DNA of 64,000 nt from Candidatus Latescibacterota bacterium. GTDB taxonomy: Bacteria > JAAXHH01. Location: NCBI GenBank assembly GCA_022823465.1, contig JAJEHX010000013.1, positions 60,903 to 124,902 on the forward strand. The letters run 5' to 3'. Each line of letters starts with the position of its first letter. Position 1 is the stretch's first letter. Below the pieces are notes generated by a model. It saw only the letters and a list, made by a program, of their open reading frames with translations, was not told where the DNA came from and searched no databases. This document shows, in pieces, positions 16,098 to 23,741 of the stretch. Made by a program: the position numbers and the translations under genes.

Positions 16098-17153
16098 CTA
16101 CATGAAGTTGCGTACGCCGCTGCCGTGCAGCTCCGATATGCGTTCGGCGTCCGGGCGGTCGAATCCGATGGACACGAGTTCACGCACGCGCTTCCGGTGC
16201 ATTTCTTCATAGAGACCCATCACCGCGTCCCGGCCCCGGGCCAGTTGCTCCGGGTGCGATCCGCCGCCGGCCAGCGTCATCATGGCCTTCAGCACGAAGG
16301 GACTGGAACCCGAAGCCTGCTGCAGGAACAGGGTCCGTTCCTCGGCAGCCCGCATGAGATCGTCTTTTATCGACGGGTCCTGTTCGATGTGGTAGGCGAA
16401 ATGGGATATGCCGTACCCCACGTGCCGGCCCTCGTCCTGGCGCGCCAGCTTGAAGGTCCGGGCCGTCACCGGATCGGGCGCGACCTGTTCCAGGAACATC
16501 AGGAGTTCCATGAAGGTGCCTTCGCCCAGGACGTGCATCAGGAAGGAACCGTTCGAGTAGTCGTCCTGCGCCAGCAGGCTCCGCAGGGACCATTCCGTCG
16601 CGGCCGAGACGTACTGCAGGCCGCCGCCGTTGGCGAGGGCCCGCTTCGTGAAGACCTCCGCGTGCCTGGCCTCGTCCATGACCTGCGTGGCCAGGAAGAG
16701 GACCACTTCGGAAAACTGGGGGTCGATCCGGTTCATGAACTTGGCAGGCAGGTACATGGCCAGGTATTCGTTCTGTATCAGGAAGGTCATGACCTGGCAC
16801 ACGGCCTGTTCCAGTTCGTCCGGCAGCTCGGGCAGTTCGTGCCACGGGATGTCGGTCGTCGCGTCCCACTGCCCCGCCTTGCCCTGCTCGTACAGCTCCG
16901 CGATGTTATCGGCCCATACCAGCTTCTTCTCCCGGATGGTAAACTCGAAATCCGGCGTTCCGGGATCGATTACCGACCCGCGCTGTGCCAGTCCCCGGCC
17001 CTCGGGCGCCACGTCCGGCACCTCGCCCGCCCGGCCGACCTGGCAGTCCCGCATGAGGATGCCGCGGCCGTCCACGGGCTTCACTTTAATGCCGCGGTCG
17101 GGCTCGCCCCATTCAGACGTATCGGGCAGCGGAATACTGAAATCCTCGGTCAT
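16098..17153 (-). CDS. Ferritin-like diiron protein (ribonucleotide reductase R2-like)
   Basis: A 351-residue four-helix di-iron protein. Two E-x-x-H type motifs are clear: DEARHAEVF (near residue 160) and DEGRHVGYGI (near 240), with partner glutamates in QNEYLAMY and GEGTFMELLMF. The opening LYEQGKAGQWDATTDIPW region is typical of R2-like ferritin-like oxidases. It may be an R2-like ligand-binding oxidase or an N-oxygenase (AurF-like) rather than a true ribonucleotide reductase subunit, since no large subunit is nearby. The first about 60 residues are unstructured and acidic. Substrate unknown. Confidence 0.78.
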   Translation of the reverse strand: MTEDFSIPLPDTSEWGEPDRGIKVKPVDGRGILMRDCQVGRAGEVPDVAPEGRGLAQRGSVIDPGTPDFEFTIREKKLVWADNIAELYEQGKAGQWDATTDIPWHELPELPDELEQAVCQVMTFLIQNEYLAMYLPAKFMNRIDPQFSEVVLFLATQVMDEARHAEVFTKRALANGGGLQYVSAATEWSLRSLLAQDDYSNGSFLMHVLGEGTFMELLMFLEQVAPDPVTARTFKLARQDEGRHVGYGISHFAYHIEQDPSIKDDLMRAAEERTLFLQQASGSSPFVLKAMMTLAGGGSHPEQLARGRDAVMGLYEEMHRKRVRELVSIGFDRPDAERISELHGSGVRNFM

Positions 17154-17260
17154 GTGCGGCTCAATTCCTGGCAGAAATTGACTTGATCATCATCGCGAAG
17201 TAGTATGTATGATACTGCGTTTCGTGGTTGATGACAAGGTGAAGGTGAATCGGGAGTCCC

Positions 17261-19327
17261 ATGAATCTGTCACGATTGAGGGTGTTTCGTCTCTGGCGCG
17301 TAATGGCGCGGCGCTTCAGGCAGCGCCTGCACGCCAATATCGAACGCATGCGAACGACCGATCAGGTCTTCATGATCAGCGCCGCCGCGCTGATCGGCGT
17401 GCTGGGCGCCGGTGGCGCCATCGCCTTCCGCTGGCTGATCGATACCATCGAATACCTCGCCTGGGGCGGAGGCATACCGGATGTCGCGCCCGTTGATTCG
17501 CTGCTGATCATCGGCGTCCCCGCGGCCGGCGGGCTGATCGTCGGCATCCTGATCTATTTCAGCACGAGAGAGGCCCGCGGATTGCCCGACGTAATGGAGG
17601 CCGTCGCACTGCGCGGCGGCCGCATCAGGCCCCGCGTCGCCGTGGAAACCTCGATGGCCACGGCCATCAGCATCGGTACCGGGCTGTCGGTGGGCCGGGA
17701 GGGCCCCATCGCCCAGATCGGCGCCGCCCTGGGGTCCACGTTCGGACAACTAACCAGGGTAAACATGCATCGCATGCGCACCTTCGTGGGCTGCGGCGCG
17801 GCGGCGGGCATCGCCGCCACGTTCAACACGCCCATTGCCGGTGCGCTCTTCTCTCTCGAAGTGATCCTGGGCAACTTCTCCTTCAGCCGGTTCAGCCCCA
17901 TCGTGATTTCATCCGTGGTGGCCACGGCCATATCCCGCCACTACCTGGGCAACCAGCCCGCGATCATCGTTCCGCCTTACAGTCTGAACCACCCCCTGGA
18001 ACTCGCGTTCTATGCGGTACTGGGCATTCTGGCCGCCATCGTGGGCACGTTTTTCGTCAAAGCGCTCTTCGGCGTGGAAGACCTGTACCGGAAAGTGCCG
18101 CTCCCCGAATTCCTGAAACCCATGACCGGCGGGCTGCTGGTAGGCCTGATCGCCCTGTTCTATCCCCACGTCCTGGGCGTGGGATACGAGACCATGGACC
18201 GGGCGCTCTTTTCAGAGCTGGAGTGGAAACTGCTGGCCATCCTCTTATTCATGAAAATCGCGGCCACGTCCTTTACGCTGGGCTCCGGCGCATCGGGTGG
18301 CGTGATCGCGCCTTCCCTGTTCGTCGGCTGCATGCTGGGCGGGGCTTTCGGCGCCCTGGTGAATCTGCTTTTTCCCGACATGAGCGGTGCGTACGGCGCC
18401 TATGCGCTGGTGGCCATGGGCGCGCTGATGTCCTCAACCACCAGGACGCCGCTGACTTCGGTCCTCATGATCTTCGAGATGACCGGCGACTATACGCTGA
18501 TCCTCCCGCTTATAATCAGCATCATTATCAGTACGGCATTATCCGCTTATCTCCTGAAACCCTCAGTCTATACCCTGCGCCTGTTGCGAAGGAACGTGGA
18601 CCTGGAAAAGGGACAGGAGTCGAACATTCTCAGGTCGCTCACCGTGGGGGAGGTCCGGGCGCCCTATTTCGAAACGATTCCGCCCGATGCGCCCCTGGAA
18701 GACCTCATGTCGCGCCTGGCCGACAGTACCGACACAGAGTTTTACATCACCGACTCCGAGGATCGGTACCAGGGAACCGTCACCTTCGACCGCATTCGCA
18801 GTCTCGTGGCGTACGGCGAGGACCTCGAAGGCGTTATCGTGGCCCACGACGTCGCCCAGTTCGACCTCCCGACGGTCATGGACGGCGACACGCTGGACCG
18901 GGTCATGCTGCTTTTCGGCCAGCATCACGTAAACGCCTTCCCCGTGGTGGAACCCGGGACGGGGCGGCTTGTCGGAGCCGTCAGCCGCGAACACGTCATG
19001 GACGCCTACAACCGGGAGGCCGCGAGACGGGACCTGGCAGGTGAATTCGGCAGCATGGTGAACACGCTGACCGGAGGACACGTGGTTCAACTTGGGGACA
19101 ATTACGCCATGGTCGAGATCAACGCGCCCCGCCGGTTCACGGGCAGCACCATGCGGCGCCTGCAGATCCGCAGCCGGCACGGCGTGCAGATCCTGCTCAT
19201 CAGGAAGCAGGAGAGCCGGGCCGGACAAGTCCATTTCGTTCCTTCGCCCGACTATGTAATCCAGGAGGATGACATTCTGCTCGTCGCGGGAGAGCGGGAC
19301 AGTATCGAACGCGTTAAGAACTTGTAA
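17261..19327 (+). CDS. ClC-family chloride channel with CBS pair and TrkA-C domain
   Basis: A 688-residue ClC protein. The membrane domain (about 35-435) holds the anion-filter motifs GREGP (gating Glu147) and GSGASGGVIAPSLF. Two CBS domains follow (about 465-585), then an RCK/TrkA-C domain (about 600-688) ending DDILLVAGERDSI. The residue after Glu200 in SLEVIL, where H+/Cl- exchangers carry the internal proton glutamate, is Val201, as in channel-type ClCs. The usual GSGIP filter loop is EARGLPD with Arg106 in place of serine. It is therefore likely a passive anion channel gated by ligands on its cytoplasmic domains. GGGAG precedes the ATG. Confidence 0.92.
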   Translation: MNLSRLRVFRLWRVMARRFRQRLHANIERMRTTDQVFMISAAALIGVLGAGGAIAFRWLIDTIEYLAWGGGIPDVAPVDSLLIIGVPAAGGLIVGILIYFSTREARGLPDVMEAVALRGGRIRPRVAVETSMATAISIGTGLSVGREGPIAQIGAALGSTFGQLTRVNMHRMRTFVGCGAAAGIAATFNTPIAGALFSLEVILGNFSFSRFSPIVISSVVATAISRHYLGNQPAIIVPPYSLNHPLELAFYAVLGILAAIVGTFFVKALFGVEDLYRKVPLPEFLKPMTGGLLVGLIALFYPHVLGVGYETMDRALFSELEWKLLAILLFMKIAATSFTLGSGASGGVIAPSLFVGCMLGGAFGALVNLLFPDMSGAYGAYALVAMGALMSSTTRTPLTSVLMIFEMTGDYTLILPLIISIIISTALSAYLLKPSVYTLRLLRRNVDLEKGQESNILRSLTVGEVRAPYFETIPPDAPLEDLMSRLADSTDTEFYITDSEDRYQGTVTFDRIRSLVAYGEDLEGVIVAHDVAQFDLPTVMDGDTLDRVMLLFGQHHVNAFPVVEPGTGRLVGAVSREHVMDAYNREAARRDLAGEFGSMVNTLTGGHVVQLGDNYAMVEINAPRRFTGSTMRRLQIRSRHGVQILLIRKQESRAGQVHFVPSPDYVIQEDDILLVAGERDSIERVKNL

Positions 19328-19335
19328 CGTTTTGT

Positions 19336-19363
19336 TTGACAGTTCCCGATTCCACAGTAATTT
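19336..19363 (+). promoter_or_regulatory. Candidate promoter for the porin gene
   Basis: TTGACA (19336-19341) and TAATTT (19358-19363) are separated by 16 bases. They lie just past the ClC stop and about 63 bases before the porin start. Confidence 0.45.
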
Positions 19364-19426
19364 TGCGATGAGTCCTGAAAATCGAGAGGTTCCTTTTCTA
19401 TCACATCATATCATGGGAGCGTGAAA

Positions 19427-20521
19427 ATGGGTACCTTCTTGTTTCGACGATTCGCCGCGTGGCTGCCGGTCATGGCATTCACGGCCCTGACCGCCGCCGC
19501 ACAGGGGAATGACACGGATGCCGGGGACGGCATGGGGAACGGAGGGAGCGCGGGCATTTCGGACCTGGTGGAAGTGTCGGGTTTCGTGGACGCCAGCTAC
19601 ACCTATAGCAACATCGATGACGCTAATACCTTCGGCCTCGATCAGGTGGAGATCGACTTGTCGAAAAACCTGGGGGGTATCGGCACGCTGAGGGCCGACC
19701 TGGAATGGGTGAGCGACGGAGAGGGCGGCTTTACCCTGGACGCGGAGCAGGGATACGTGACCCTGGATCTCGGACTGGGGCGGGGAGAGGGGAACCACCC
19801 GACCCTGACTTTCGGGAAGTTCAATGCGCCCATAGGGTTCGAGCTCCTGGACGCCCCGGACATGTACCAGTTCTCCCACGCGCTGGTCTTCGATAATGGA
19901 CTGCCCACCAACCTGACGGGTGCCATGCTTTCCATGGACCTGGGCGGCGGTATCGACGCGGTGGTCCACCTTTCGAACGGGTGGGACCAGAACGTCGATT
20001 CGAATACCGACAAGATGATCGGCGGCAGACTCGGGTACAGCCACGAAGAAATGGGCGGGATCGGATTCTCGGCCATGCGCGGCAACGAGTCGGGCTTAAC
20101 GGGCAACCTGACCGTCTACGACATCGACCTGACGCTGACGCCGAGTCCCGGCCTGATCATCGGCGGGGAGTACAACAACGGCAAGACGGAACTGGATGAA
20201 ATCAATGTAGAAAACAGCTGGAACGGCTTCATGGTGATGATGCACTACAGCCTTACCGAAGTCATGGGGTTGACGGGCAGGTACGACCGATTCAGCAGAG
20301 AGATATCGCGTAGCGCAGCACGTCGCAGCGGCGCACAGGATCATCCACCGGGCAACTCGGAAGTAACCCAGCAGGCCCTCACCATAGCGCCGACCTTCGC
20401 GTTGACCGACGGCCTGGGGTTCCTCATGGAACTCCGCCGGGATTTCTCGGACGACGAGATCTTCGGCGATGGGGAAAAGTCGATGGTCAATTTCGCCTTC
20501 GAGATGACCTACTCGTTCTGA
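19427..20521 (+). CDS. Outer-membrane porin-like beta barrel
   Basis: A 364-residue exported protein. A signal peptide (ends near TAAAQG) is followed by GFVDASYTYSN and alternating amphipathic strands, a GKFNAPIGFE segment typical of porins of the Gcw_chp/OprB-like type, and a terminal phenylalanine (TYSF) as used by the Bam machinery. The central part (about 100-170) carries the plug-like loop. GGGAG at 19415 is seven bases before the ATG at 19427, which is better than the GTG at 19421. It probably lets small solutes across the outer membrane; specificity is unknown. Confidence 0.82.
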   Translation: MGTFLFRRFAAWLPVMAFTALTAAAQGNDTDAGDGMGNGGSAGISDLVEVSGFVDASYTYSNIDDANTFGLDQVEIDLSKNLGGIGTLRADLEWVSDGEGGFTLDAEQGYVTLDLGLGRGEGNHPTLTFGKFNAPIGFELLDAPDMYQFSHALVFDNGLPTNLTGAMLSMDLGGGIDAVVHLSNGWDQNVDSNTDKMIGGRLGYSHEEMGGIGFSAMRGNESGLTGNLTVYDIDLTLTPSPGLIIGGEYNNGKTELDEINVENSWNGFMVMMHYSLTEVMGLTGRYDRFSREISRSAARRSGAQDHPPGNSEVTQQALTIAPTFALTDGLGFLMELRRDFSDDEIFGDGEKSMVNFAFEMTYSF

Positions 20522-20568
20522 TCCGCGCAATACGCCGGACTGTACAGAACGGATATTCCGGGGCCGGT

Positions 20569-21186
20569 TCAGTAGAGATCGGCTTCACCCGTGCCGGCAC
20601 GCAGGATCTCGGGCTCTTCGCCGGTCAGATCGACTACCGTCGAAGGCTCCGCAACGTTGACGCCGCCGTCCACGATGGCGTCCACGGCCTTGCCGTACCG
20701 GGATTGAATGGCCTCGACGTGGTTTATCGCAGTGCCGTCGCCCATGGTCTCGATGCTGGTACTCAGCACGGGGCGCCCGAGGGCCCGTACGATTTCCAGG
20801 CAGATGGGATTGTCAGGTACGCGGATGCCGACCGTCCGCCGCTTGCCGATCATGAATTTGGGCACGTCCCTTGAAGCCTCGAGAATGAAGGTGTAGGGGC
20901 CGGGCAACAGGCGTTTCATCATGCGGTAAGACGCGTTGGAGATGTTCTTCGCGTACCGGGCAAGATCCTTCAAATCCGAACAGACGAAACTGAGCGGCTT
21001 TCCGGCGGGCGCCTGCTTGATCTGGTAGATCCGGTTGATGGCCTTGCGATTGAAGATATCGCAGCCCAGGCCGTAGACGGTGTCCGTCGGGTAGATGATC
21101 ACGCCGCCCCTGTGCAGCGCTTCGACGACCCTGTCTACGTGCCGTGTCTGGGGATGTTCGGGATGGAGTTGGAGGACGGCGGCCAT
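20569..21186 (-). CDS. tsaC: L-threonylcarbamoyladenylate synthase (Sua5/YciO/YrdC family)
   Basis: A 205-residue YrdC-domain protein that makes threonylcarbamoyl-AMP, the donor for t6A37 of ANN-decoding tRNAs. The YPTDTVYGLGCD motif (near residue 32), KPLSFVCSD, the basic KRRTVGIRVPD patch and STSIETMGDGTA are all present. It is a single YrdC domain with no C-terminal Sua5 extension, and some features (RIYQIKQAPAGKPL) resemble YciO. Essential function is inferred only if no other copy exists. It is the last gene of a minus-strand operon, 6 bases after the threonine aldolase gene. The threonine link is suggestive but not proof of a joint role. Confidence 0.88.
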   Translation of the reverse strand: MAAVLQLHPEHPQTRHVDRVVEALHRGGVIIYPTDTVYGLGCDIFNRKAINRIYQIKQAPAGKPLSFVCSDLKDLARYAKNISNASYRMMKRLLPGPYTFILEASRDVPKFMIGKRRTVGIRVPDNPICLEIVRALGRPVLSTSIETMGDGTAINHVEAIQSRYGKAVDAIVDGGVNVAEPSTVVDLTGEEPEILRAGTGEADLY

Positions 21187-21192
21187 AACTGG

Positions 21193-22233
21193 TCAGGAAC
21201 CGGGGGCCAGCACCTGCCTGCAGACGTCGATGGCCCGGTCGATCTGTTCGCTGCTCACGTCGAGGTGGGTAACGGCGCGGATGACACCGGGTTTCATGGC
21301 CAGCATCCTGACCCCTTCTTCCGACAGCCGGTCGACGGCCTCGAAAGGGTCAAGACCGTTCCGCAGGCGGAAGAAGATCATGTTGCTGTGTACCTCGTCC
21401 AGGTCGATCTCGACGGTGTCGAGGTCGGCGAGCGCTTTCGCCAGTCGATAGGCGTGGGCGTGATCCTCCGCGAGCCGGGAGATATTGTGCTCCATTGCGT
21501 AGAGACCTGCCGCCGCCAGGACGCCCGCCTGCCGCATGCCGCCGCCCAGCATCTTGCGGTAATACCGGGCCGCGTCAATCGTGGCCTGGTCGCCCGCCAG
21601 CACGCTGCCTACCGGGGCGCCCAGGCCCTTGGACAGGCAAACGGAAACCGTATCTACGTGCTCTGTAAAGGTCTGGGCCGTAAGGCCCTTCGCCACGCAG
21701 GCGTTGAACAGCCGGGCGCCGTCCATGTGGATGCGCAGGTTGTTTGACCGCGCGCACGCGCCGACCCTGGAAAGGGCATCTACGGGCCACGGGTAACCCG
21801 CGGACTTGTTGTGGGTGTTTTCCACGGCGACCAGCGCGGTCCTGCCGTAATGCACGTTGTCGCCCCGCTGTATCACTTCCTCCATCTGCGCCGGGGTGAA
21901 AACGCCCCGTTCGCCCGTCAGCAGCCGGACCTGTACCCCCGACAGCGCGCCGAGGGCTCCGGCTTCCGCGTTGAACAGGTGGCTGTACTTTTCCGCGATG
22001 ATGTCATTGCCGTGATGGGTCTGCGACCGGACCGCCACCTGGTTGCCCTGGGTGCCGCTGGTGACGAACAGGCCGGCCTCCTTGCCAAGCATGGCGGCCA
22101 TGGCTTCTTCCAGTCTGTTGACCGAGGGATCCTCTCCGAAACAGTCGTCGCCGACTTCGGCGTTGGCCATGGCCCGGCGCATGGCAGGCGTCGGTTTGGT
22201 CATGGTATCGCTTCGAAGTTCGACGAAACTCAT
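21193..22233 (-). CDS. ltaE: Low-specificity L-threonine aldolase
   Basis: A 346-residue PLP enzyme that splits L-threonine or allo-threonine to glycine and acetaldehyde. It starts with the typical ELRSDTMTKPTPAMR and AEVGDDCFGEDPSVNRLE. It holds SGTQGNQVAV (phosphate loop), an HMDGARLFNA aspartate, and the Schiff-base lysine Lys202 in SVCLSKGLGAPVGS. Length is normal for the family. GAGGAG lies before the ATG. It is the middle gene of an operon, 9 bases after the anti-sigma kinase and 6 before tsaC. Confidence 0.92.
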   Translation of the reverse strand: MSFVELRSDTMTKPTPAMRRAMANAEVGDDCFGEDPSVNRLEEAMAAMLGKEAGLFVTSGTQGNQVAVRSQTHHGNDIIAEKYSHLFNAEAGALGALSGVQVRLLTGERGVFTPAQMEEVIQRGDNVHYGRTALVAVENTHNKSAGYPWPVDALSRVGACARSNNLRIHMDGARLFNACVAKGLTAQTFTEHVDTVSVCLSKGLGAPVGSVLAGDQATIDAARYYRKMLGGGMRQAGVLAAAGLYAMEHNISRLAEDHAHAYRLAKALADLDTVEIDLDEVHSNMIFFRLRNGLDPFEAVDRLSEEGVRMLAMKPGVIRAVTHLDVSSEQIDRAIDVCRQVLAPGS

Positions 22234-22242
22234 TGAATCTCC

Positions 22243-22683
22243 TCAGTCTCCATACTTGATCAGCGTCACGCCAGTGCCGTTTTCCGTTACGTCGAACTCT
22301 ACTTCGTCCATGAGGGACTTGATCATAAGGATGCCCCGGCCATTCTCCTTGAGCAGATTGTCCGGGTTGCGCGGGTCCGGCAGGGATTCAGGATCGAATC
22401 CGCTGCCACAGTCGCAGATATGGATCCGGAACACAGTCGAAGTGCAGCTGCAGGTGATGATGACCTGCTTGGTCTCGTCGCACCCGTTTCCATGAAGTAT
22501 CGCGTTCTTTACCGCTTCGTTCACGGCGATCATGATGTCGCCGCGCATTACCTGGTCGTAGCCGAGCCGCGCGGTCAGATCCTCTATGCGGCGATCCACC
22601 TCCGCAGTCAACTCGGGCTTGCTGGGAATCGTAAGTTCCAGCGTCATACCGTTCCCGGCCGGGTCCTGCCGCCTCTCGACCAT
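22243..22683 (-). CDS. RsbW/SpoIIAB-like ATP-binding regulator (anti-sigma factor type)
   Basis: A 146-residue GHKL ATPase of the serine-kinase anti-sigma group. The N box AVNEAVKNAILHGN (near residue 65), G1 box DCGSGFDP (near 98) and G2 box NGRGILMIKSLMDEV (near 120) are complete. Family members bind sigma factors or partner-switch with STAS antagonists. No sigma factor or STAS gene is nearby, so the partner lies elsewhere. GGGAG precedes the ATG at 22683. It heads the operon with ltaE and tsaC under the promoter at 22778-22806. Confidence 0.87.
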   Translation of the reverse strand: MVERRQDPAGNGMTLELTIPSKPELTAEVDRRIEDLTARLGYDQVMRGDIMIAVNEAVKNAILHGNGCDETKQVIITCSCTSTVFRIHICDCGSGFDPESLPDPRNPDNLLKENGRGILMIKSLMDEVEFDVTENGTGVTLIKYGD

Positions 22684-22777
22684 GTAGGATGCTCCCTGAG
22701 GCCGCCACGTATAAGGCCGACGCGCGGCCTGGATCCCCGGGGCGCGTCTCGCCCCGGTACATAGCCTTCCTTCAATA

Positions 22778-22806
22778 AAAGTATGGGGTGGGCATTACCG
22801 TGTCAA
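22778..22806 (-). promoter_or_regulatory. Sigma-70-type promoter of the anti-sigma/ltaE/tsaC operon
   Basis: Minus strand: TTGACA (22806-22801), 17-base spacer, TACTTT (22783-22778), about 95 bases upstream of the first start codon. Confidence 0.55.
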
Positions 22807-22844
22807 GGACGGGGATGGTATGCGGCGCCGGGACGGCTGTCTCT

Positions 22845-23696
22845 TCAGGACGAGTCAACCGCCCGCTCGGCGTCGCGAACCATTTTGAGGTAGGCGTCGC
22901 GGACTTTGTTCGTGAAGGACTTTCTCGCCTGCCGGGGAGCGCGCAGTTCGCACGGCTCCCACCAGGCTAACTCGTTGAGGTGGTCGGCGGGGACGGGAAA
23001 GACTTCCTGGCGCACGGTCTTCGATCCCAACTTGCCGGTCCATGCGGCCGAGGTTAAAGGCACCAGCCCGTCGTTGGCGCCTTCGCGCCCGGCGATGATT
23101 TTCCAGGGCAGCTTCAACGGCGTGAAGATCCGGGCGTAGTCCTGGTGGGCGGCGTAGGTGGCATAGTGGACGGAGTTCTGCGCCTCGGCGTTCAGGGCAC
23201 GCTCGTTGAAGGCGGCGGCAGCCCTGGTGCTGAGATCGCGGAAGCCCTTGAGATTGAGACCGAAGGCGCCGGCGAAGCCGATCAGCCAGTCCACCCTGGC
23301 AAGGCCGAAGTCGGCGAAGGAGGTGCCGAGGTGCGGCGTGCCGACGGTCGTCAGCGTCGCGACGCGGTCCGCCATGTCGAAATCGACGATCATGTGGCGG
23401 GCGTCGAGGCCGCCCATGCTGTGGGCGATTATGTGGACGCGGTCGGATCCGGTGCGTTCGAGGATGGCTTCGACCCGGCGCTTCAGGGCCTGGGCGCGTT
23501 TATGCACGCCGGCGGCGAAGGGGACGCGAGGGGCGAAGGCGGTGTAGCCGTGATTTTCAAGGTGGCTGGCGATCCCGCCGAAGTAGTCGCATTTGTCGGG
23601 CGGACGCAGAAGCTTGCGCAGACCCGCTTGGAGGAGCGGCCTGTAGACCGCGTCGAAGGGGACGATGCCGTGGGCAAGGACGATGGGCAGGCTCAT
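22845..23696 (-). CDS. Alpha/beta hydrolase, triacylglycerol lipase-like
   Basis: A 283-residue lipase-type alpha/beta hydrolase. The oxyanion strand LPIVLAHGI is at the N-terminus, the nucleophile serine is in IIAHSMGGLDAR (near residue 94), the acid is probably in GANDGLVP (near 212) and the histidine in PADHLNELAWW (near 240). No signal peptide is seen, so it is likely cytoplasmic, unlike secreted lipases. The ATG at 23696 is preferred to a TTG four codons earlier. It follows mutL by 45 bases on the same strand and may be co-transcribed with it. Natural substrate unknown. Confidence 0.85.
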   Translation of the reverse strand: MSLPIVLAHGIVPFDAVYRPLLQAGLRKLLRPPDKCDYFGGIASHLENHGYTAFAPRVPFAAGVHKRAQALKRRVEAILERTGSDRVHIIAHSMGGLDARHMIVDFDMADRVATLTTVGTPHLGTSFADFGLARVDWLIGFAGAFGLNLKGFRDLSTRAAAAFNERALNAEAQNSVHYATYAAHQDYARIFTPLKLPWKIIAGREGANDGLVPLTSAAWTGKLGSKTVRQEVFPVPADHLNELAWWEPCELRAPRQARKSFTNKVRDAYLKMVRDAERAVDSS

Positions 23697-23741
23697 GGCG
23701 CGCGCCAACCTGTGGGTTCTGTTGAATGGGGCCCTGTTGAA

